DNA of 64,000 nucleotides, from contig MARA01000002.1 of NCBI GenBank assembly GCA_001792895.1, positions 1 to 64,000 on the forward strand, read 5' to 3'. Both the position numbers and the translations under genes were made by a program. The DNA comes from Lentinus brumalis (taxonomy: Eukaryota; Basidiomycota; Agaricomycetes; Polyporales; Polyporaceae). Shown here one piece after another: positions 22,801 to 32,700 of the stretch. Position 1 is the first letter of the stretch; the number at the start of each line of letters is the position of its first letter. Below the pieces are notes generated by a model. That model had not been told where the DNA came from and did not search any database. It saw only the letters and a program-made list of their open reading frames with translations.

Positions 22801-24538
22801 TGTGACCAATGGTGCTGAGGGAGTTGTGGTAGGCTGGACATCCCGTCCTGTCTCTGAAGACAAATTTGCCCTGGACACGTTATTTGTGAAGCTGACTGCA
22901 GCGCCGTCTAAAGTTCAAGTAAAAGGCCTTCCAGAAAATGTCATTCCTTTGGTACATCAGGTCCGTAAAGTTAAATGCAAGCTACCTAATGGTAAGATCA
23001 TTGAGATCAACCGTGACCAAGTACCTGTAGTGCCCAATTTTGCCATGACAGACTTTGCTTCTCAAGGTCGGACCCGTCCTGATAATGTATGTGACATACA
23101 AAATTGCAAGAACCATCAGTCGGTCTATACATGCCTATCGAGAGGGTCTACCTTGGCTGGGACAATTATTGTACAACCATTCAATGCGTCCAAGTTGAAG
23201 GGGGGTATTGCCGGAAGTCTTAGGCAAGAGTTCAGAGAGTTAGAACTGTTGGACAAGATCACAAAAATGCGATATCTTGGTGAAGTACCTCCCACAGTTG
23301 TTGGCATCACGCGAAATGAACTGATATACTCCTTCCGGAAGTGGAAAGGTGAGCAGTACGTGCCAGAAGGGGTTCATACTGCCATTCAGTGGTCAGAGGA
23401 CGATCCCTTCCCTATACAAGACAAGTCAAAAGACAGTCCATGGACGGTGATAGCAGAAACCAAAGATAAAGGCAAGGAAGCTGAACCGGGAAAGGCTACA
23501 ACAAAGACAACCCAAAAGAACACTGCCGGATTTGTAGCTGCTCGAGGCACCCAGGCATTGCAGAGTCTGAGCAATGTTGGAATACAACGGAAGGATAAGT
23601 GCAAACAGGATGACCAAGCTGATCTTGAAGCTGAGATTGTTCAAACAAAGTCAGTCAAGCGAATCAAGGCAACTTGTCCTCCAGCAGGTAGCAAGAACTT
23701 TTGTGGCTTTCCGTGGGATCCAGTGAATTGGAGTTGTGCATACGACAGCTTGTTGACAATTCTTCTATCTGTGTACATGGAATGCAAACCTGCATGGGAT
23801 GAAGACGTGTATAACACAAGTGAGCTTTTAGGACAAGCGGGAGTGAAGTTCTCACAAGTGCTGGCAGAGAAGCCTACCTCTACCTTGCAGGAAGCTCGAG
23901 ACTATATCCGGAATATGCTTGGCTGTCAAGAACCTGAGTTAGGTTTGACTGGAAGGACCTATACCGATCTATACTCTGTGGCCAGAAACCTCCTTGCAGT
24001 CGATGAACCGGCCCTAAAGAAGTCCTATGTGTGCAGAGCATGCGGTCATGAAGGAGACCCAGACTTAGACAATGGGGTTATCTGGACTTGTGAGGAGAGC
24101 CTCTGGAAGAATAATCCTGCTAAGCTGGGGACCCATCGGGGCAAGTCGATCCGCCAATGGATTGATGCACTAAAGACTCAGAAAGCCCATAAGGATTGTC
24201 CTAAGTGTCAACGGTCCATGCAGACATATACAGAATATGAATCTACCCCCTACTTCATTGCATTCATAACTCATGGTGTCAAAGTACTCGTTGATAACCA
24301 GATCATTTTCAATGACCAGATGTATCGTGTATGCGGAATTGTGTATCATGCAGATGATGCTGCTGGGAAGCACTTTGTATGCAGATTTATTGACAAATCA
24401 GGTGGAGTATATTTCCATGACGGTGCTAAGTACAAAGATCAAGTGGTGTATTATGATAACATAGTTAACTTTCCCCCAAAGAAGTTACAGACAGTAGATA
24501 AGTATGTCATGAAGATGGTCATTTATACTAGATTGTAA
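16877..24538 (+). CDS. Helitron Rep/helicase with C-terminal USP-like peptidase
   Basis: An intronless frame of 2553 codons. The Rep nuclease has the HUH motif HLH (codons 19433-19441, residues about 853-855) after VEQQGRLT, and paired tyrosines in AYVADYITK (residues about 1066 and 1070), which nick and join DNA in rolling-circle transposition. A SF1/Pif1-type helicase follows: Walker A GMAGTGKS near residue 1645, Walker B FMDEVSML, then IFAGDFAQLPPS and YTCLSRGST. The last 270 residues resemble a ubiquitin-specific protease: Cys in NWSCAYDS (about 2287), a CxxC...CxxC ribbon (CRACGHEG, CPKCQ), His in KHFVCRF (about 2499) and Asp in YFHDG (about 2515). An acidic linker lies near residues 1225-1300. 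All key residues are present, so the element may be autonomous. Base composition looks more AT-rich than the neighbours. An internal Met near 17014 is another possible start. Confidence 0.9.
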   Translation: MNVLCPFTESRVSSGTLLESPESLAGRVLGGTLGASLPSVCLHIGMVEEFTDSVAMPDVVLSLYDVAHYRTLCDSLLSSRQQVRKRICMAKWAQLRSTYVSHDHGPELCRLICPQQYGNPLHGKRSQDHISATSVEPPACFGGAKFPRQPQQKGPSHTRIWSGKDIAPYVLQGDVQPDSNYRFLSYIPLSVLSDRSTIAADIPLEEFVRKMSKPVLLDFASKHCMTNVSIRHNKTAITERVQAHQCISCPKFASTFAQVSLPQSNKARKRASRAKQTHKAINFPPSPLDENLTDATVRGFAEDIQISNFIESACAVCGLLAYKSDMSPLADANIDSTLLIPDVPVTRAERQATTDPIRPLLGPVLLPGCDDICKTCLEELSEGKLPPDSLANGLWIGEVPPVLQDLSWTEKMLISRVKHNICTVKVHVSGMSKMKANVVSHSLPMPKIYHALPPPRDDLDEVLAFMYIGPNVPTHKEFKRTPMLVRRNKVKEALEWLKLNHEDYADLEISYENLDAYPEDEPPVVVNYTMSMATNKDSEATAVNDTEEDEGVEDGDCPFVVHGLTGTYLEHLGKVRPYEITARAVEHFKSQGKALGIGQAKQPESIYDNPQLYPQMFPWLFPYGYGGLRNSRIQKPVSEERRKQQLLMYHDKRFQLEPLFPLVALNHEQIKKSATAGYLLADRNKFNDIASRILSISSSTLTALIERLKEGPVKPETDAEKACFKVLNDLDHVNHKVQGSITSKKYMRNEIWSLVSYLGAPSWFITFAPADVKHPLALYMADTDQTFVPRFRDQDERLRLIANNPVAGARFFKVMVDLFIKHVLGVGLDRLGIYGDTAGYYGTVEQQGRLTLHLHMLVWIKCALTPQEVRDRIMDPESDFQQKMVEYLESVHKGEFLDGDMESVASRIASRKAKDPFRVPPTETLPKIPPKKCDHEESPDCPKCETYREWWTKYIEEVDEILYLSNVHKCTTRSKNSKTPKGAQNSGMQESDNRGCTDPITKLCKARFPRDTFKETAVDPESGALIMKKGEAWLNTFTPVVSYLLRCNHDVTSLMSGTAIKSVIAYVADYITKTPLKTHVMFQSVQKVFERNTELLCSDKSRADKARSMMTKMVNSLTAASEIGGPMAAMYLLKHPDHYTGHKFRACYWRGYVLEVMRSWDDSKNIAEDGKATVVVALDEQSNNGRKRIVPISPVLDYMWRPAEYEDVCVYDWIRLNHKKPMSASRRKHAKPQKYIAPDDDSEFENDYAVDETIPHLHTAYDDNDGDEPEPAADTDDEEEETCMGGRPIYAEEEEESEDELLLTTKAAEIFEKEVVEAEIIQAQVSPPAKRSPKYHTFMANHPQATTHEVRMMEELEGFVPNFIGGPLPRKDAGSREEYCMTMLTLFKPWRSGKDLRVNKDTMWNDVFDAHSFSERQTEIMKFFHIKYECNDARDDYSAMRRQAGKGGDNPLYMSNRELDDLEMDGYIFDGEATADDRENELINSTDWNSLSPGELTRLTRMQTAENIMKTSGWLDPMAAPLPSTSTSTLPRVTPDEDCTSTEWKGLLDTMRQDILDARDTEASQKKQPTASQLPVNDEPNDVKLVDKQYFMRKAFEVTDPAAKALIDNTVDLFSLNEDQERAFRIVANHAIQSCGEHLKMYLGGMAGTGKSQVIKALTHFFAERKESYRFMCLAPTGSAASLIGGSTYHSMLGFRSKDSSESLAGLMQVRAKLQNVEYIFMDEVSMLDCHSLYKICAKMCAALKNDGVPFGGINMIFAGDFAQLPPSMNGKPLYAHDVGRVIHRTHAHATQKASIGKAVWHQFTTVVILRENMRQRSQTPEDAKLRTALENLRYRACTDEDIKLIQSRVAGPGKERPKLNQPRFRNVSVITSWNSYRDKINELGCERFAKENGQVLQTFYSRDKLGSETDSSDMPKRQRQNKVNPKRATNIVNSELQALLWDLSPELTEHHPGKLSICIGMPVMIKINVATECCVTNGAEGVVVGWTSRPVSEDKFALDTLFVKLTAAPSKVQVKGLPENVIPLVHQVRKVKCKLPNGKIIEINRDQVPVVPNFAMTDFASQGRTRPDNVCDIQNCKNHQSVYTCLSRGSTLAGTIIVQPFNASKLKGGIAGSLRQEFRELELLDKITKMRYLGEVPPTVVGITRNELIYSFRKWKGEQYVPEGVHTAIQWSEDDPFPIQDKSKDSPWTVIAETKDKGKEAEPGKATTKTTQKNTAGFVAARGTQALQSLSNVGIQRKDKCKQDDQADLEAEIVQTKSVKRIKATCPPAGSKNFCGFPWDPVNWSCAYDSLLTILLSVYMECKPAWDEDVYNTSELLGQAGVKFSQVLAEKPTSTLQEARDYIRNMLGCQEPELGLTGRTYTDLYSVARNLLAVDEPALKKSYVCRACGHEGDPDLDNGVIWTCEESLWKNNPAKLGTHRGKSIRQWIDALKTQKAHKDCPKCQRSMQTYTEYESTPYFIAFITHGVKVLVDNQIIFNDQMYRVCGIVYHADDAAGKHFVCRFIDKSGGVYFHDGAKYKDQVVYYDNIVNFPPKKLQTVDKYVMKMVIYTRL
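16877..24538 (+). mobile_element. Helitron, coding portion; termini not located
   Basis: The RepHel protein defines the element. Helitrons end with 5'-TC and a 3' hairpin followed by CTRR, without target duplication. Short candidates exist downstream (a ctag at about 24547, a small aacag/ctgtt stem near 24568), but no convincing hairpin-plus-CTRR end was found. The limits given are those of the coding frame only. The Zn2Cys6-like gene that starts at 24732 may lie inside or outside the element. Confidence 0.75.
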
Positions 24539-24731
24539 GTGATAGACTAGCAAGTACTCCGATGTATAACAGTATTTATTCCTGTTGTAATCAATTAATA
24601 TGTCATATACATGCGCATCCTCATAGAGCAGCACAGAGATCCTCCACTTCCTCATCGATCGTCCCTGCCAGAAATGGCCCACTTCAAACCAAGTCATCCC
24701 CGCGCTCCTGCGGTACGACTCGTTCACCGAC

Positions 24732-25822
24732 ATGGCGGCCATCCTCAAATGGCTGAAGGACTACAGCGAGGTGCGCAGCGAGGACTGCCAGCCATGCGTC
24801 ACCGCTGGGCGCGAGTGCATCCGGCACAACGGCAGCTCCATCCGATGTCTGGCATGTTATATCACCGACGCGCGAGAGTGCTCGCATCAGACCAGTAAGG
24901 CTGATTCCATTGACCAATGTGACCCTACCGCTACTACATAGTACTAACATGCACTGCAGAGATGGTTCAGCGGGGCCACGCATCCACGCCGCCGTGCATG
25001 GGCAACAGGGAGGCCGACAAGGAGGGACTCACGCCCGTGCCATCTGCGTTGCAGTGGAAGCCGAAGAGGGAGCAGGTGGCTCTCAAGAATGCCATCCGCG
25101 GGAACGGCCTCACAAACACCGGCGCGCTTCCCGACGTCGCCGCTACCACCGCCGACGAGACCCGGACCTCGGATGATGAAGAAGAGCAGGTGGACGAACT
25201 GGCGGATGACCACAGCGACGTTGAAGGGCCAGTCGTACTCGGGAAGGGGAAGCAGCGCGCAGCGCGTCGGTCCTCTGCGGCGCGGTCAGCACCGAGCAAC
25301 CCCAGAACGGCCGGGGCAAATGGCCAGGCGAGGAAGCGCGACAACACCTCGCGGAAGCGCAAGGCGACGGGCGATAGCGCGACCCTCTTGGACATCAAGG
25401 CGCTCCTCGAGCGGGTCGTAAAGACCAACGATGAACTGCTACAGTTCAGACGCGAGCTATGCGCCGCGTCCGATGAGTCTGAGGATGTCGCGGTGTCGCT
25501 GCTGCGGCAGATCGTGGAGTCCAGCAACGACCTCCTCGCCCTGAAGCGTCGACGTTACAACCTCTCCCCCGACACTGAGTCGTCGAAGGGTAAGTATGAC
25601 ATGAAGTGCATGAGTATGTCCCAATTCACAGTGTTCACAGGAGACGAGGGAGCGTTGGGCGAAGGAGGTAGCGGGGACTACGTCGCCCTGCCGTCGGTGG
25701 GCGAGAGGGAGATCGCCGTCGCGGGGTCGTCTGGCGCGGGGTCGTCTGGGGCGGGGCCATCTGGGGCGGGGCCGTCTGTCGCGGGGCAGTCTGTCGCGGG
25801 GCCGTCGGGAGCTACGGCATAG
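24732..25822 (+). CDS. Zn2Cys6-like small protein with coiled-coil/acidic body (paralogue of 40253 gene)
   Basis: Exons are 24732-24894, 24960-25589 and 25641-25822. The start chosen is MAAILKWLKDYS, the first in-frame ATG. Residues about 17-50 have Cys spacing C-x2-C-x6-C-x9-C-x2-C-x7-C, the arrangement of the fungal binuclear zinc cluster. The first exon ends in HQT and the second opens MVQRGH, as in the paralogue (QT/MTKRGH). A Glu/Asp-rich region (DDEEEQVDELADD), a KRKRK-type basic patch and a predicted coiled-coil stretch follow, then six AG(S/P)SG-type pentapeptides. The second intron is 51 bases with no stop in frame, so its retention would be tolerated. DNA-binding transcription factor is one reading; the cluster could also be a transposon-associated zinc domain. 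Confidence 0.65.
25721..25810 (+). repeat. 15-bp x 6 coding tandem repeat
   Basis: Six units of 15 bases (gcggggNNgtctgNN) encode consecutive pentapeptides AGSSG, AGSSG, AGPSG, AGPSV, AGQSV and AGPSG at the C-terminus of the preceding protein. The period is a multiple of three, so copy-number change would keep frame. Confidence 0.9.
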
Positions 25823-26155
25823 AGGACTGTATCAATAGACTATCATACGAGCAATTTAAGCTGTATGTACGTGCTCATGGCCGGCGTGCACTATTGGACC
25901 TCGGTGTTTTGCGGTGGCGTTCACTCAATGTTCATATGTAAACCTGCTTGTGATCCCTGGTTCGAGAGTTTATCGATGCCAGCGCAAACATGTTGTTTGA
26001 CTCGCGATGCTGACATTGCAGAACCACGCCGAGTGACACACGAGCAGAGACAGCAGACGAACTTAGGTAGGATAGCATGAGCGTAGCGCAGATGAGATTG
26101 CAACGGGAAGAGGTAACATGACCACCGTTACAACAGCGAGCGAACGGGCACCTAT
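25823..26155. other. Convergent intergenic interval
   Basis: I see no gene. It lies between the 3' ends of the Zn2Cys6-like gene and the minus-strand RING gene. The tRNA B-box-like ggttcgaga near 25960 lacks the rest of a tRNA. Confidence 0.4.
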
Positions 26156-27501
26156 CTATGTCTGAAAACTGACTGCTCGCTCCCCGACGGCCATGAGACA
26201 CGGGACTGGCAGCGGCTCAAGAAGGACACCGGTCAGCTCCCTGCAAATGGGACATGTGTACCACGGACGAGGGTCCAACTCCACATTGCCCGTGCGTCTG
26301 ACCTCTTTCTTGTAGTTGGACGTCTGCGCATTGATCCACCCTTTGGCGCAATCGAGGCACGTAACATGCATGCACGGATAACTAGAGGTGAGTGGCTTAG
26401 GAAGCGTGCTGGATTCTAATAAGATATATGGAGTCACAAACTTACGCGTGAGTGGCGAAACTCTCCCCATCACAAAAGGCGCAAGTGATCTGCGTGCGAA
26501 CACCGCCCAATTCGCGCTTGGCAGCGTGCAGCTCGGCGGTGAGGGCGTCCTATGCACATGTTAGCCACCACGCACTGCGAGGATATTGGGGACGCACCGA
26601 GTCGCTCGTGGCACGCTGCGAACAAACGATGTCAGACAAGCTGGCGCAACATGCGCGCGACGCACCTCGAGCTCGTTGAGATGTCTGGCCCGTTCGTCCA
26701 GAATGGTGCGTTTCGCGGCACGAAGTTCGTCCTGAAGACGATCGTAGGCCTTGCCCTGCTCCAGGACTTTCTTCTGCATGGCGACATACTCGTCGCAAAC
26801 ATACTTGTGCGCACCGCCCAACGCGCGGAATGACTGAGTTTGCTGATCCAGCGCGGAGAGAGCGGCGGCCAGGTTAGCTGCGGCCCGCTCTTCTGCCAGA
26901 CGCTCCGTTTGAATCGCCTCGCGAGTGTGCTCGACGCACTTCTTGTCGACATCTGCAGACTTCTGTAGCTGCGTATAACGTCCCTTCAAGTCCGCCAATT
27001 CTGCCGGTGCAGAGGCCAGTCTCACCTGCGGGTGCTCTGGGGTGTTCCCGACCGAGTCCTTGAGCTGCAATGAACCGGAATCAGTGGGGCCGAGATCGAC
27101 AAGGGGCACATCCATGGCAAGGAGACAGGTCGCCTGCAGACCGGAGATCGTAGACCGCGGCACCTCCGCGGAGCCCTAGGGGTGGAGGCGAATAGGCCGC
27201 ACAGCAGAGATGACAGGGTGGGTACACACCTGGCCTAAACCCCACATGGCATGCACGTCCGGGGCTGCACGGGCATGCTTGGACTTGGCATTGAACGGGT
27301 GAGCTTACATATGGCTGGTCGAAGCTAGCGACCTTGCTCAATGCACACAAAGGCAGAATTACCTGATCGACGGATGTGCGCCCGTGCGCTGGAGAGCCTG
27401 CGAGATGTTCCGGCGAGAGTCGACCACTGGAAGGCGGCTGCCCCGGCGAAATAGTGCGCGGAGTGTGGATGGGGAGGTGAGGGGAGGTCGGAAGCGCGTC
27501 C
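26156..27501 (-). CDS. Coiled-coil RING-finger protein, putative E3 ubiquitin ligase
   Basis: The stop is at 26156. The body reads from about 27115 (MDVPLVDL) in long Ala/Glu/Gln/Arg heptad-like sequence (KGRYTQLQKSADVD..., EERAAANLAAALSAL) expected to form a coiled coil. The C-terminus carries a RING: CAFC, then after an intron (about 26386-26444) CMHVTCLDC, and finally CPIC. That gives C-x2-C...C-x-H-x2-C-x2-C...C-x2-C with all ligands visible. RING proteins of this layout recruit E2 enzymes for ubiquitin transfer. A separate 5' exon beginning MDALPTSPHL (27501-27361) with a following GT donor probably supplies the N-terminus, but the junctions to 27115 are unclear. It is adjacent to and co-oriented with a second gene of the same layout, which suggests tandem duplication. 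Confidence 0.65.
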
Positions 27502-27890
27502 ATGGTCTGTATTTCGTACGTGAGGCTTGAACAGTGATCGCCGAGGGTGTATGAGAGGCGAGGGGTGTCGGGCGTACACACCGAGGATGTGGTTGTAACG
27601 AAGTTCGCACAGGCGCCCGGCGGGGCGAGCTTGCGGCTGTGATGTACTTACCTGACTTACTTACAGTAGGGTAGTCCGTGCTTATAAATGTGTTATCTGT
27701 TCCTTAGGCGTGGACTTGTGATGACCGACGCGATCGCGATGCTTTCATGAGCACATTTGGGTCGAACGAATCGTTGGTATTGTGCGCAGCGTGTTCGAAA
27801 CGAATGTGAGGGTGCCCAGGGTACATACTGGATCGTACGGTATGGTACATATGACAGCGCAACCTGCCGCCTCAACAGCGTCCGCTGGGG

Positions 27891-29246
27891 TCACACTATC
27901 CGCGCGATATCAACGAGAACGGGTACCTCGCAGGGATCTTGCGGGCGCGCATCACCTCGACAAAATGGGCAGCGGCACATCTCTGCCAGTGTCCACACGG
28001 TCGGCCGCGAAATGTTGCCAGCGTTGTCCGCCATCTCGGCGGTTTCGGAGTGCTCCGGGGGTATAACATCCTCGGTATCACCAGGACCAGACTGCGGCCC
28101 CTGGCTCGCGAGGGGAACCATTGCCGCTGGCTGCGCGTCGCGCCAGTTGCGACCGCACTGCGCGCAGACGGCGGCGAGACAGCACTTGGGGTACCTGAGA
28201 CGTGCAAAAAAGTCAGGGCAGGCGAGCGGTGCGCTGGAGACTAGTATGACATACACACAAGTGACCAGGCCAGATTCGCAGAACGTGCACTGGAGCACGG
28301 CCCGGATGTCTTGCAGTTTGTCACAAGGCGGTCGCTGTTGAGGGAAACAACGAGGGTGAGTGTATGATAAGAGGTGCCGGGATGGGGTCTGTACCTCGGG
28401 AGGCTGACGCGGGTATGGTACCTGCTGTCAGTGGTGCCGCGCACACGCGAGAGTAGAACAACTTACCTGCGTTTGCGTGGGCGGCGACACAGCGGCCTGC
28501 TGGGCGGCGTCGACCTGCGCCTGGAGCGCGGCGATGCGCGCGGCGGACTCATTGCGGACAACGGCCAGTTGCTGCTTGAGGGCTGCGTTGACGTTGTTCG
28601 ACTTCGCCAGGTCCCTGAAGAACTGGCCGACGGAAGCGGTGTGCTTGCGCTTGGCGGCGGTTTCCAGGCTCGCGCGCTGTTGCGCCATTTCGGTGGCATG
28701 CGCACCCATGAGGGCTGAGAGCTCACGCTCATGCGCATCTGACACGTCGGCGAGCTCTTGCTGATGCGCATGTGCCTGCTGAGCGAACTCGCGCTCGCAA
28801 GCCTCTCGCGCCGCGGTGGCCGCCTGCAGGTCTGCGTGCAAGATGTGGTTCTGCGCATTGATGTCGTCCAACTGAGCCCGCAGTCGCGCAATCTCGCCGG
28901 CCAGCCTGTCATGCTCCATCTGCGTGATCTCCTTGCTCACGGCGAGGGACTCCACCAGCCGCGAATGCGCAGCGACGACACTGGCGGTCTCATCGCGACA
29001 TCGCGCATGCACATCGAACGGAGTAAAGTCGTTGATGGCCTGGCGCAGTGCCGGGTCCTTATTCAACTGTTCGCCGAACATGCGCGTGTGATGAGGGAAG
29101 GCTGAATCGATCTAAAGGAGATGACGCAGGGCACGACGTACCTCGAACGCGACCTTGGTTAACAACACATCCCCTAACGAGGGGGCGGCGGAGGGATCGA
29201 GCGACGCAGTCGCCGAGGCAGCGAGCCCGCGCTGTGGTGTCTTCAT
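27891..29246 (-). CDS. Coiled-coil protein with degenerate RING finger
   Basis: The start chosen is 29246 (MKTPQRGLAAS); an upstream ATG at 29382 (MNTTQEGK) may be a leader exon. The first exon joins by a phase-0 intron to IDSAFPHHTRMFGEQ and runs through about 220 residues of strong coiled coil (QMEHDRLAGEIARLRAQL...). After an intron starting at the GTAAGT near 28468 the protein resumes RPPCDKLQDIRAVLQCTFC. A second intron (GTATGT donor) splits the RING, as in the neighbouring gene. Ligands read C-x2-C...C-x4-C-x2-C...C-x2-C: the expected CxHxxC is CLAAVC, so the His position is Ala. Ubiquitin-ligase activity is therefore doubtful. The stop is at 27891. Confidence 0.6.
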
Positions 29247-29762
29247 AGTCCCCCCGGCACTGGTTAGATAGATACAAACGAATCGCCACTCCGTCCTGCA
29301 GAACCCCGAATGAGGTTGAAAGACGTTACCTGAGGGAGCGTGCTCGCCTCTGCCTGATCAACCTTACCCTCCTGCGTGGTGTTCATGATGTTGGTGATTG
29401 ACGCGGTTGAGAAGAAGTCGATTGCTAGAGAGACACAGAGACTTAGACCACAGAAGAGGCGTATGAGGCGACGAGAGGCAACTGATAAGCAGAGAGGGTG
29501 GTGGTAGGAGGAGAAGAGCAACGACGACAGGCGCTTGCCGCGCGCGACCATGAAGGCTGTAGCAGCCTGCGCCTGTGATGATACTTGCTAAGTGGCTGGA
29601 TCGCGCGAGCGTGGCATGCGTGCATAGGCCGGGAGTAATGGAGTGCCTACAACGAACACGAGGGCGGCGTGCCATTGGAGAGTAGCATACATATATTAAC
29701 AGCATGACGAGGCGCGGTGTGGAAGTGTATGTACATAGCGACGAAGGAGCCTTACCGACGCC

Positions 29763-32700
29763 TCATACCATGTTAAAACTATTGGGTTCCAACAGGCCGC
29801 CATGAAACCACGCCTGGAAATGTCGGTAAGGATGAGCTTCATCCAATATATTGCGCACGCCGCGGTCGATGTCGACCTCGCACCGATTGAAACATGTGCG
29901 GAAAAAGAGCTGAGTAACAAGTTCATGTCAGCGATGTTGCAGGTTCAACCGCATGAGGCCGGATGACGTAGAACTCACAGGAGCGGGCTGAGGTCCGTCT
30001 TCGTTGGCTGGCACGGGCACGCGGGAGCCAGTGTGTCGGAATACAAACTGTTCGGCGGGACTGAGTGTCCTCGCGCAACGGGAGATGTCATGAGACACCT
30101 ACCGTGAACTGGATGTCAGGATCCATCGGGACCAAGTCACAGCCGTGAATCGTCTGCAAGAAGAGACGTGCGCGGAGAACTGGATCTTCTCGCTCGCGTT
30201 GAAATCGCTCCGCCCCTACCATGGCCTTGACCTCGTCGTGATCCGGGTGACCTGGCTGAACGAGGTAGAAGCGCACGCGGTCCTCGAACGCGCTCTCGAA
30301 CGTGACGTCGATATAGTCCTGGGAGACCTCATCGGAGGTGGCCGCGGCCTCGTCTATCTTCTTGCGGTTGAGCGGCGAACTGAAGACGAGCTTGGACAAA
30401 AGCCACTCCACATCTTCTAGTCGCTGGTTGCAGAGGCGCGCCACGTAGTCTCGCGCGCGCCAGACAAATAGCTGGGTCGAACATTGTGAGCACTGGCACG
30501 AGGACGTACATTGACGAAGCTTACACCCTCTAGAGTTGCCAGTGGCAGGACGGCGACTGACATGCCATCGCGAAACGCCTGGAAGTCGACGAACGAGCTG
30601 ACGTTAGGTGCGCCGAAGAGCGCTGCGGACACCATGGACCTCTCCATGTTCGTCAGAGTATCTGGGCTAGGCACGATGCCTGCCAATGTGCGCGGCTGAT
30701 AAGAATGGCCATGAGCTATGTACATCAATGCAGTGCGACGAAGGAACTCACATCGTAAGACGCCGCCGTCAGGAGGCCGAAGATGCGTGGATCACTGACA
30801 GGGACGGCAGACATGCCATCGTACTCCCACCATGGGCGAAAGCGTTCGTAGAGCTCAACGTCGAGGACACGCCACAGGGGGGCATCGACAAGACATGCGC
30901 GCTCGCGGCCGACGATGGCAAGAAGGAGGAGGAACGGCGAGATCGGATGAGGTCCACCTAGACCGGCGAGGAGGTGCAGCATGGATAGGAAGCCAGCAGT
31001 TTTCATCTTGGCGATGCGGGCGGATACCGTCGTGACGCCGTCGAGATGTATCGTCGGTATGTAGTACCGTCCCATCTCCTGCCAACACGCCTGATCGTGC
31101 ACGACGATGTCGACCGCGGCGCGAAGTACACTGCGCTGCACACCGGCTCCAAGACCGGCCCCGCTGCAAGGTACATCAGCTTCCAGCAGAGACCCGGAGG
31201 TAGAACATAAGACGTACACCCGAATACCCAACGTGCGTGCGTTGCGCAACAGCATGTAATGGGTCGTCAACGAGCAGGTGTTTGCGGGCCCGCAGGAGTC
31301 TGTGAGAGCCTGGCGAAAAGCGTCTTGAGCAGCCCGGGTAGCACTCTGCACGTTATGAGTGAACTGCCACTCGATGAGGAACAGGAGAACCCTCGCAGCG
31401 GATTCGACGTCGGGGGCGTTGATAGCGGGCCGGTTGACATGGTATATCTCGACCGGGACGGAATTGATGATACGCCGTGTCCATGCATCCAGTGCAGCTT
31501 CCGACGGCATCGCGAGGGGAACGTCAGTCTCTCGGACCCGTGTGGGCTGCTGAGTTCGCGATCGCGTTAGAAACAGCGCCAGTGGGTGGTCGGGCACTAC
31601 GTACAAGGTCAGGGAGAGCAGGTGGTACGGGCGGGGCGGGGCTCGTGTGCCGGGCGCGGGTACTAGGGCGGGACGCGGCCTGGGATATGAGGGTGATGAG
31701 CGGGGCGGGTCAGAGGTCACTTGGAATAGAAATAGACCTCATCATCTTCGTCGCGCGGGCGTACGCTGGGCACAGTGACTTCGTCGTCAGACGGCACGTA
31801 GTCCGAGTCGGAGGACTCGCGCCCAACGGTCTGCAGGCAATAACATACTGAGGTGAGCGAAGCACATGGGAAACATGGTGCGACAGAGGAACATTGCGAC
31901 GTACAGGGCGGGAGCCGGAGCGTGGGAACGACGTCGACGTGGACGCCTCTGTCATGCTGGAGCATGTGGGCATGCGAGTGCGAGGCGCATCGAGACCGGT
32001 GTGATGTGCGCTGAGGCTGCCCGACGGAGCTGCGGTGGAGTGGGGCCCGTGGTCGCTGCCGCTGACAGAGGCGACAGCGTTGAGGGGTGGCGCGCTAGTA
32101 CTGCTGGAGGCGACAGCGTTCGAACCCTGTCCGTTGAAGCTGGAAAGGGCCTGGATGCGCGACGGGGGGCGCGAAGCACTGGCGGAAGCCTGCTGGCGAG
32201 GAGCGCGCCCGCCTGTGCTCATGCGGGCGGAGCGTGGGGCGGGCGGTTCGGGGCGCTGGAAAGCAACACTCAATTAGCGTATACAATATATGCCATACCG
32301 GAAGTGACTCACCAGCGCCGACGGAGGGAATTCAAAGGCCGGGTGCTCGTGGGTCTCCATGGGCAGCGACTGATAGAGGAAAGACCGAGGGGACACCTGG
32401 TCAGAGGGGGATGGACTGCGCGCATGCGCATCGTCGTCGAGCTCATCGAGCGGGGGGTAAGGCTGATCAAGGAGGCGTTGCTCAGCCTCACCAGGGTAGG
32501 GAGACGGAACACGCTCAGGCGACCGCGCTGCGGGTGGGACGGGACATGCGCGTCCGCACTCGGCGACAAAATGGGGCATGTTCAGGCCAGCAAGAACGCG
32601 CATGGGGAAGCACGGATGCGTGGCATACTTGCACTGCACATCCATGTAGTCTCGGAGGCCAGGGTGGCGGGCAGCGTAGAGATCAAATCGTCCTAGGTGA

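Noticed and set aside
24540..24660. Helitron 3' end at ctag near 24547 or at the small stem near 24568
   Set aside because: Neither has the expected hairpin followed within about 10 bases by CTRR.
25950..25980. tRNA-like B box (ggttcgaga)
   Set aside because: No A box or acceptor stem at the required distance.
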